From positions 205,448 through 269,447 of the forward strand of contig NW_026516268.1 in the NCBI RefSeq assembly GCF_025602895.1: a stretch of DNA of 64,000 nucleotides. The letters are read 5' to 3'. The stretch is from Polychytrium aggregatum. Its lineage: Eukaryota > Chytridiomycota > Chytridiomycetes > Polychytriales. Below the pieces are notes generated by a model. The model worked only from the letters and a program-made list of their open reading frames with translations. It was not told the DNA's origin and did not search any database. Positions 56,569-64,000 of the stretch are shown here, one piece after another (position 1 is the first letter of the stretch; each line of letters opens with the position of its first letter). A program made the position numbers and the translations under genes.

Positions 56569-59500
56569 ATGACTCACGGTCATGTTCCCAATATTCGGCC
56601 TGCGTTCCAAAATCCGCCGATGGTCTTCATCACGGACACCATCATGTATCCGTGTCCCGCCAACTCGACCATCTGGTTCGTCGACGACCAGGGTTTCGTC
56701 GTCGTCGACCAGTGCTTCGAACACAGGTGGGTCTGTGTACTATGCGACCAGGCGATGCGTCTCCCAGCCGCTCGCTAAACTCCTTCAACCTATCCTCGCT
56801 GATGGCTGTTGACTGCGACCCTGCCACGCAGCTATGCCGTCGGCATCCTCCCGCTGGCCCTGATCGTCGCTGCTGTCCTCTGGGCCGCCAAGGACATTGT
56901 CCATCCCGCCGCCTCCTCGGACGGCCCCGACACCGCCCTCGTCAACAGCGAAGATGGATCCACCCGCAACCGCTACGGCACCATCCCTGCCGCCGACCAG
57001 CCTGCTCCTCCCGCCGTCGTCGCCCAGAATCCGGCCCTCAAGTGGACCTGTCTGGCTGTCCTCGTCCTCGAGTTGGCTGTCTCTGTCGCTGCCTCGTTCC
57101 AGGACCTGAGCCAGTCTGGTTCTGGCTCCTTCGTCTTCTTTGGCTCGGCTGCCTGGGCTCTTGCATGGGTAAGCCATCGCAGCAGCATTGCTCGTCTCCT
57201 CTCACTCTCTCGCCGGATGCCATGCTCAAGCCCTCGCCGGCATCGTGCTCTCCCACATCGACTGCATCATACTCACATCGCCCGCTCATCCCGCCAGGCC
57301 ATCGCAACCATCGTCTTTGCCGCCTCGACCGGTCCCGTCCCGGCCAGCATCCGCCCCAAGCTGAGCAGCCCCATCCAGCCCTTTGCCCTCGGCTGTGCCG
57401 TCCTCAAGGCTCTCCAGCTCCACAACACCCTGCTCAGCAACAGCGGCGATGCCGTCGCCTCGATCGTGCTCGCTGTTGTCCTGAGCACCATCCTGTTTGT
57501 GGCCAACTTTGCTCTGCGTCTGAGTCTGCGCGAGCAGGTCGAATCGCTGCACATTGTGAAGCTCAAGGGCCCCAAGAACACCGAGGTGAGTGCAGATCCA
57601 ATGTATCGAACGAACGCACGAACAGCGACGCTTCTCTGGCACACATGATGATTCCATGCAACCGCCTTGGCATCGCTGGGTACGGCTATTGCCTCGCTTG
57701 TTGCATCGATGGTGCAATCGCAGGACTGACTACATGTTCTGCTACTCCCACACATGTGCGTGCTGTTGGCATTCCCATTTGCACCCACAGATGCTCCCTG
57801 CCCCCGAGCCCGAGTCCACCTGGTTCGAGAACCTGTTCTTTGTCTGGATGGACGGCCCTCTCAGCCGCGGCTACAAGACCCCCCTGACCAAGAATGACCT
57901 CTTTGACCTGCTCGAGAGCGACAAGTCGGCCGAAGCCTGCCGTGTCTACCGCGAGCAGTACAAGCACCAGTACAAAGGCCTCAACATGCGTCTCTTCATG
58001 ATGGAGCTTCATCCCCTCATCATCCAGATCTTGCTTGGCTTTGCGGTTTCCTTTCTTACCTTCGCTGCTCCACTCTGCCTCTACCAAATCATGAGCTACA
58101 TCCAGAACCCGAACGGCCGCCCCGTTACCGTTGGTTTCTTCTGGGTGTTCATGTCGTTGGTCTTTGGACTCATGTCCACAATTGTGGACGGACAGGTGAG
58201 TCGAGGGCCTAAAAGTCATCATGGTGCTTGGTGCGAGTGCTACTCTGCTGACTCAAGCCGTTGCGGCGACCCGGATGCTTCGGAAATGCCACGTCGTGAC
58301 ATGTAGCAGAGTGCGCTATCCAAGAAAGCGCCTTTGTCGTGTTCACATCAAGTCGCATGAGTTCTAACTATGAGTCTAACGCTCCAAACCTGCCAACAGA
58401 TGTTCAACATGACCAACAATGCCAGCTACCGCATGCGTGCTGTCCTGATCAACGAAATCTTCCAGAAATCTCTCCGCCGCGTCTCTGCCAAGGGCAAATC
58501 CAAGAAGGACGAGGACCAGTCGACGGGCAAGCTCGTCTCGCTCATGTCCATGGACACCGAGAAGCTGGCCATGGCAAGCTCATCTTCAATTCTGGTCACC
58601 TCAACTTTGATCGAGATCGTTATTGCCGTCGTCGCTTTGTTCAGCTTCCTGGGTTGGTCGGCTTCGATCGGTCTCTCGATCATGGTCGTCAGCATTCCCC
58701 TCACCAGCATCATCACCACGAGACTCAACAATGCTTACAAAGCACTCATGGAGAAGGCCGACAAACGCAACACTCGGACCCTCGAGGCTCTGCAGGCCAT
58801 CCGCATCATCAAGTTCTTTGCCTGGGAGCCGCAGTTCCTCAAGCGCATCGACGAAGCCCGCAACGCTGAGCTCAACAATCTGATCTCTTACTTCATGACC
58901 TTGGGCCTCAGTGTCATGCTCTGGTCGTTTGTGCCCGTGATTGTTGCGGTTGTTACCTTCCTGAGCTACACCCTGATCGCTGGCCACGACATGGATGGTA
59001 AGTGATGCGCTCGCACCACCCATGGCCTCGGATGTCTGGTACATGTTGCTCGGAGCATCTCCAATCGACTCGAAACCGATTGAGTGAATATGTCTCAGCC
59101 TCCCACGCAATCTCCAGTCGCTGATGTGTGCTGACCGCGCTGATGTCTCACTTTCGACTTGTGCATGTCTCCCATCCAGCCACCACGGCATTCACTTGCC
59201 TCAGTCTGTTCAACGCTCTCAAGTTCCCTCTGACAGTTTTCCCCGACACACTTTCGGAGGCAAGTGCTCCTCGCATGGCATCGTTCCTGCCTGTTCGCTT
59301 GTCGCCATCCTCTTACCCACAGGACTCCCGCTGACACCCGTCTCCCTTCGCAGTTCTTCCAAATCTATGTCTCATCAGACCGTATCGAAAAGTTCCTGAA
59401 CGAGCCCGAGCTCCAAAAGTTCTCCGACGACCTGCCCGTTTCTCACCCCACCGGCAACACCGAGCCCTGGACCGACCCTGTTGCCGTCGAGTTTGTCGAT

Positions 59501-62500
59501 GCCTGGTTCGAGTGGCACCAGGCCACTGCCGCTCCCGACAGCAAGTCGCCCCAGCTCCCCTGGCACAAGAGACTCGCCAACCTGTTCAAGAAGCAGTCGC
59601 AGCAGACCTCCGAGACCACGCCGCTCCTCGGCTCGGAGCAGCCGGCTTCTGGTGCGGACGACTCGTCCGAGCCCAAGTTTACCCTGCGCGGCCTCAAGAT
59701 CAGCTTCCCTCTCGGCAAGCTCAGCACCATCTGCGGCTCCACCGGCTCCGGCAAGTCCTCGATCATCCATGCCCTCCTCGGCGAAATGAAGTCGCTCCAG
59801 GGCAGCGCCAACCTGACCCGTCTCACTCGCAGCCACCGCTCCAAGGGCGGCATCGCCTTTGTCGCCCAGACCGCCTGGCTCGCCAACGCCACGATCCGGG
59901 ACAACATCCTGTTCGGCGAGCCCTACGACCAGCTCCGATACGCCCGCGTGATCGAAGCCTGCGCCCTGTCCAAAGACCTTGCCTCCTTCGAGTCCGGCGA
60001 CCTGACCGAGATCGGCGAGAAGGGCATCAACCTGTCCGGCGGCCAGAAGCAGCGAGTCTCGCTCGCCCGCGCCGCGTACTCCCGGGCCCACTACATCCTG
60101 CTGGACGATCCGCTCTCAGCCGTCGATGCGCCCACAGCCAAGCATCTCTTTGACAAGTGCATCACGGGCCTGCTCAAGGACCGCACCCGCATCCTCGTCA
60201 CCCACGCCACCAGTCTGGCCCTTCCCGCCACCGACTACCTCGTCGTCATCAACCAGGGCCAGATCCTCGACCATGGCTCGGTCGCCGAGGTCTCCCAGAA
60301 CCGCGAGGTCGAGACCATCATCGCCAAGGAGAACCTCGAGGCAGTCTCGCTCCAGCCCGAGTCCGACCCCGATGCTGGTGAGCTCGACGTCGACCTCACC
60401 GACGAGGAGCTCCTGAGCCGCAACTACTCCAACGGCAAGACGCCCGAAGACGCCAAGAAGCTCATCGATGCCGAGGCTTCCAGAACCGGCGCAGTCCAGG
60501 GCAGCGTCTACTACTTCTATCTGACTGCGGCAGGCGGCTTTGGTGTCATCGTCGCCTACCTCGGTATAATTCTTGTGCAGCGATCGGCCCAAGTGCTGGC
60601 CGACTACTGGCTCAAGGTCTGGGCCGATGCCTACAACCATGCCAACGAGCTCAACACGATGTTTGCCGTGACGCTCTCGGCCCCGCTGTCCCTCAGCTTC
60701 CTCAACCCAGTCTCAGGCAACGACAGCAACACCCTTGTCGATGGATCGTCCGGCCAGTCCGTCAATGTTGCCTACTATGTCCTCATGTACGGCCTCATCA
60801 ATTCGTGCGTCCTCTTTCTCATCATCACCAACTTTGCCTATCGCAGCTGGGTTGGCTACAGGGCTGCCAAGAAGCTGCACGACCAGCTCATCACCCGCAT
60901 CATGTATGCGCCGGTGCGCTGGTTCGATGTCACCCCGCTCGGCCGCATCACCAACCGCCTCTCCAAGGACATTGGAACCATCGACCGTAACCTGATCAAC
61001 ACATGCGCAACGTTTTTCCTTATCCTGGCGAGCGCCACCACCACCCTCATCGTCATCGGCACCGTGACACCGATCTTCCTCGCCGTGATTCCCTTTGTTG
61101 CCTACATCTACTACAGGATTGCAATCTACTACCTGGCTTCAAGTCGCGAGCTCAAGCGTATCCACAGTATTAGTCGCAGCCCCATCTACAGCACCTTCAG
61201 CGAGTGTCTCGTTGGCGTGTCGACCATCCGCGCCTATGGACACGAGGCCCGATTCATCGAGGACAACATGATCAAGGTCGACACCAGCAACCGAGCCCAT
61301 CGCATGCTCGCCCTTTCGAATCGCTGGCTGTCCACTCGACTGTCGATAATCACCTCGCTGATCACCTTCTCTGCCGGCATCGCCATCATCTGGTCCAAGG
61401 ACCTGATCGGTGTGGGCCTTGCCGGTCTCAGCTTGACCTGGGCAGCCACCATTGCAGATAACTTGCTCTGGATTGTTCGTGTCCACTCACAGATGGAGCT
61501 GGTAAGTGCCAGTGCTGGAATGCGACTGATCGGGCAGTGGAGTCGATGCTCACATTGTCGCTGTGTTATTCGATGCGGCTGTCGCTGTGACGGTTCGGGT
61601 GACTCACTTCGTCTCGCCTCACTCCCTTCGCTCTGTCTCACCATCGACAGAACATGAACTCGGTCGAGCGTGTGCACGAATACCTCGAGATTGACCAGGA
61701 AGCCCCCGCCGTCATCGAGACATCGCGTCCTCCTCCCGGCTGGCCTGCCAAGGGCCACGTCCAGTTCAACGACGTTGTCGTCCGCTATGCCCCCGACCTG
61801 GATCCCGTCCTCCGCGGGGTGTCCTGCGAGTTCAAGGGCCGCACCAAGGTCGGCGTCGTGGGACGGACCGGCGCGGGCAAGTCCACGCTCACCCTGGCGC
61901 TGTTCCGCATCATGGAGCTCTCCGGCGGCAGCATTGTCATTGACGGCGTCGACATCTCCAAGATTGGGCTGCGCGACCTCCGCCAGAAGCTCACGATCAT
62001 CCCGCAGGATCCCGTTCTGTTCACGGGCGACATCCGCAGCAACCTCGATCCCTTTGGCGAGCACTCGGACGACCGACTCTGGTCGATCCTGGAGCGCGTG
62101 CGGCTCCTGAACACTCTGCAGGCCAAGCTGGACGGCAGTTCGTCGAGCGACAACCTGCCCGCGCAGACATCCGAGATCCAAGGCCAGACCCAAGTCCAGG
62201 GCCAGAACACCCGTGCCGCCGCCGAGGCGTCCGGGTTCTCCCTCGACACCTCTGTCTCCGAGGGCGGGTCCAACTTTAGCCAGGGCCAGCGCCAGCTGCT
62301 GTGCCTGGCCCGAGCGCTGCTCAAGGAGTCGGCCATCACCGTGCTGGACGAAGCCACGGCCTCGGTCGACAACGAGACCGACGCCTTCATCCAGGAGACG
62401 ATCCGCGGATCCGAGTTTGCCAACTCGACGGTGGTGTGCATCGCCCACCGCCTCCGCACGATTGCCGACTACGACTCGGTGCTGGTCCTCAGCCACGGAG

Positions 62501-62640
62501 AGGTGGCCGAGTTTGGCACGCCCTTTGAGCTGATGCAGCGCGAGGACGGAGTCTTCCGCAAGATGTGCCAGGACTCGGGCGAGTTTGAAGAGCTCGAGAA
62601 GATGGCCCGAGCCAGGGATCAAGCCAAGAAGGCCCTCTGA
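56569..62640 (+). CDS. ABCC-family (MRP/YCF1/YOR1-like) full ABC transporter
   Basis: Eight exons, 56569..56726, 56832..57168, 57298..57585, 57791..58195, 58400..58997, 59180..59259, 59354..61501 and 61651..62640, close in frame at 1667 residues. An N-terminal hydrophobic TMD0-like region (about 1-270) and linker precede TMD1. NBD1 has GSTGSGKSS (about 748), LSGGQKQRVSLARA (about 846) and a Walker B LLDDPLSAVD whose Asp replaces the catalytic Glu. TMD2 follows. NBD2 has GRTGAGKST (about 1409), FSQGQRQLLCLARA (about 1546) and a complete LDEATASVD. The degenerate NBD1 and complete NBD2 are the normal ABCC asymmetry. Members export conjugates, metals or drugs at the vacuolar or plasma membrane; the substrate is unknown. 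Intron 6 is GC-AG. Confidence 0.93.
59260..59353 (+). other. GC-AG intron in the ABC transporter gene
   Basis: The donor is GAG then GCAAGT, and the acceptor is CGCAG. Use of this site joins FPDTLSE to FFQIYVSSDRIEKFL in frame, as expected for ABCC transporters. Confidence 0.8.
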
Positions 62641-63644
62641 GCCCGCCCTCATCCCGGCCAGTGTGCTGGTCAACAACAATCCGAGCGGGTGCCCAGCTGC
62701 TGTGATTTGCGATTTCTGTTTTGTTATTGTGTTGGGATACCGGACTGGTTGGAGCACTGTGCCTATTGGACACCGATGTGCTTGTGTGGTTGACTGCTTG
62801 TGAGTGATTGGATGTTTCAGTGTGCCGTTCTGGTGGAATGGGGTGGTTTTTGGTAGATTCGATCGCTCGACTGAGAGCTCTGTCAAATGAGAGTCTTTGT
62901 GACATCTATGATATTTCTTATGTTCATTCAAATCAGCATGCCCCATGAATGATAATAAACAACCGACTTGGCGACGACATCCCAGATTGTTTCGTGGATG
63001 TGTGCCTGAGAGTCCCCAAACGACCCGGCACCGCAATCGCACTCACGCTGTCGCTAATCGAGTGAGATCGAATGGTGCAAGTGTCGCTCGTTCAAAGTAT
63101 CGGCAATCACAGCCATCGGAATGATGCTGGATTGCAGCTAGGCTGGGACGAGACATCCTGGACCTGGATCGATGGGCTGCTTGCTCTGGCCATCCAGAGA
63201 ACACTCTTCAAACCATGAACGGGACACCGGAACCCGACAATATCGAGTTGATTCCATCGATACCACAATATCGGCCATGGGAGGGATGGCTTCTGTTCCT
63301 GGGGTCGAGGATGTGCTGACTCGTGCAGCATTGCGACACAATTGGACTCGAGAAACAGACCCAAGACACATTGGCCAGGAACAGGATGCAGATGATGCCT
63401 TCCAGGATGTGAGTTGGAGGATGGAGTGATGGAATGTGTGGGAATGATGGAGTGATGGGATGTGTGGGAATGAAGATGAGCACAAGCAATCGATCCATGG
63501 ATCCAACCATGTTCCTGGCTTGGTGGCTGTGCCACTCTCATTCCATTCCACCCATCTCGTCTCGTCTCGTCTCATCTCATATCATCTCCTCAGCATCATC
63601 ATTGAACTCTCATCACATCCCACTCAATCTACACATCGTGCATC
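62641..63644. other. Intergenic region with simple repeats
   Basis: No gene is recognised. Two near-copies of gtgatgggatgtgtgggaatg occur at about 63427 to 63472. A pyrimidine-rich (tctcg/tctca)n run at 63555 to 63590 lies just upstream of the next start and is a plausible core-promoter or leader tract. Confidence 0.5.
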
Positions 63645-64000
63645 ATGGCTGCCAGTGTCCATCATTCAGCCAACATGGCTCGACCGGCCATCAACGAGCA
63701 CATCCCAGATATATTCACCATCATTTGTTGCAACGACGGCTTCCAACTCGCCCTCGACCTCAGCACCATCAAGACTCTCCTCCGAGTGTGCAAGCGGGCC
63801 CGGCCTCTCCTGAGCTCCAAGGTGCCTCACTTCCACCGTTTGTCAGAAGGCAGGACTGTGTCGTCCGGATGGACAGATGCGGATCGGTCTCACACCCAGC
63901 GACAAAATCGCCCTCTCGCTGCACTGCGATGATGATCAAGCCACAACTGACCGATCCTGGCTCGAAGATCAAGCCGATAAGGGCAATGCTGCTGCCTCGT
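63645..64000 (+). CDS. Probable Sel1-repeat family protein (5' part only)
   Basis: The gene starts at MAASVHHSANMARP (63645) and runs off the right edge. The first segment continues NEHIPDIFTIICCNDGFQLAL and LLRVCKRARPLLSSK. From about 63846, in another frame, the sequence reads KAGLCRPDGQMRIGLTPSDK, then ALSLHCDDDQ and WLEDQADKGNAAAS, which looks like the beginning of a Sel1 repeat. Linking the two needs a removed segment of about 25 bases bounded by GT and AG, very short for an intron, or a frameshift. The relation to the Sel1 gene near 8 kb is by pattern only. Confidence 0.5.

Noticed and set aside
9397-62640. A single biosynthetic gene cluster made of the reductase, the Pls-like enzyme and the ABC transporter
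   Set aside because: They are separated by 20 kb or more with housekeeping genes between; co-function cannot be inferred from position.

Overview
The window is GC-rich nuclear DNA from a fungus, most likely an early-diverging (chytrid-like) one. Genes are dense, lie on both strands and are split by short GT-AG introns. Recognisable eukaryotic/fungal genes include SRP14, SmD1, TUP1, eIF2D/TMA64, a UBA-RWD-DEAH helicase and an ABCC transporter. Class C-type 7TM receptors, Sel1-repeat proteins and a bacterial-style NRPS-like synthetase favour Chytridiomycota over Dikarya, but this placement is inference. I saw no rRNA, tRNA, CRISPR array or prokaryotic operon. Exon models were built by hand from splice sites and reading phase; for ten of the multi-exon genes the exon lengths close exactly in frame from start to stop.

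Layout. 1-7 kb: SRP14 (partial, -), SmD1 (+), and a long Ser-rich/coiled-coil protein that probably ends in an RGS domain (-). 7-14 kb: a Sel1-repeat protein (+) and an 11-exon adenylation-carrier-reductase enzyme (+). 14.5-23 kb: TUP1 (-) and eIF2D/TMA64 (+), divergent over about 0.4 kb. 23-33 kb: a DHX57/Ucp12-like RNA helicase (-) and a HerA/FtsK-like P-loop ATPase with a GW-repeat tail (-). 34-41 kb: a 14-exon gene with the architecture of epsilon-poly-L-lysine synthetase (adenylation, carrier protein, then six membrane helices around three left-handed beta-helix modules) (+). 41-45 kb: an ISG12/IFI27-like small protein (+) and a single-pass membrane protein with a cytosolic SH3 domain (+). 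45-53.6 kb: two tandem paralogous receptors (-), each a signal peptide, a PstS-like phosphate-binding-protein fold, an EGF-like Cys cluster, a class C-type seven-helix domain and a conserved tail. The two genes have the same exon structure and are separated by a Tc1/mariner-like remnant. 55-64 kb: a small secreted Cys-rich repeat protein with a clear TATA box (+), a full-length ABCC transporter (+) and the start of another probable Sel1 gene (+).

How the genes may work together. The two receptors and the RGS protein would act in heterotrimeric G-protein signalling, possibly sensing an oxyanion such as phosphate. The two NRPS-like enzymes, with the ABC transporter further away, point to secondary metabolism, but they are not a compact cluster. 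SRP14, SmD1, TUP1, eIF2D and the helicase are housekeeping RNA and expression genes. The best candidates for new biology are the PstS-7TM receptor pair, the poly-lysine-synthetase-like gene and the ATPase with winged-helix-like and GW-repeat ends.
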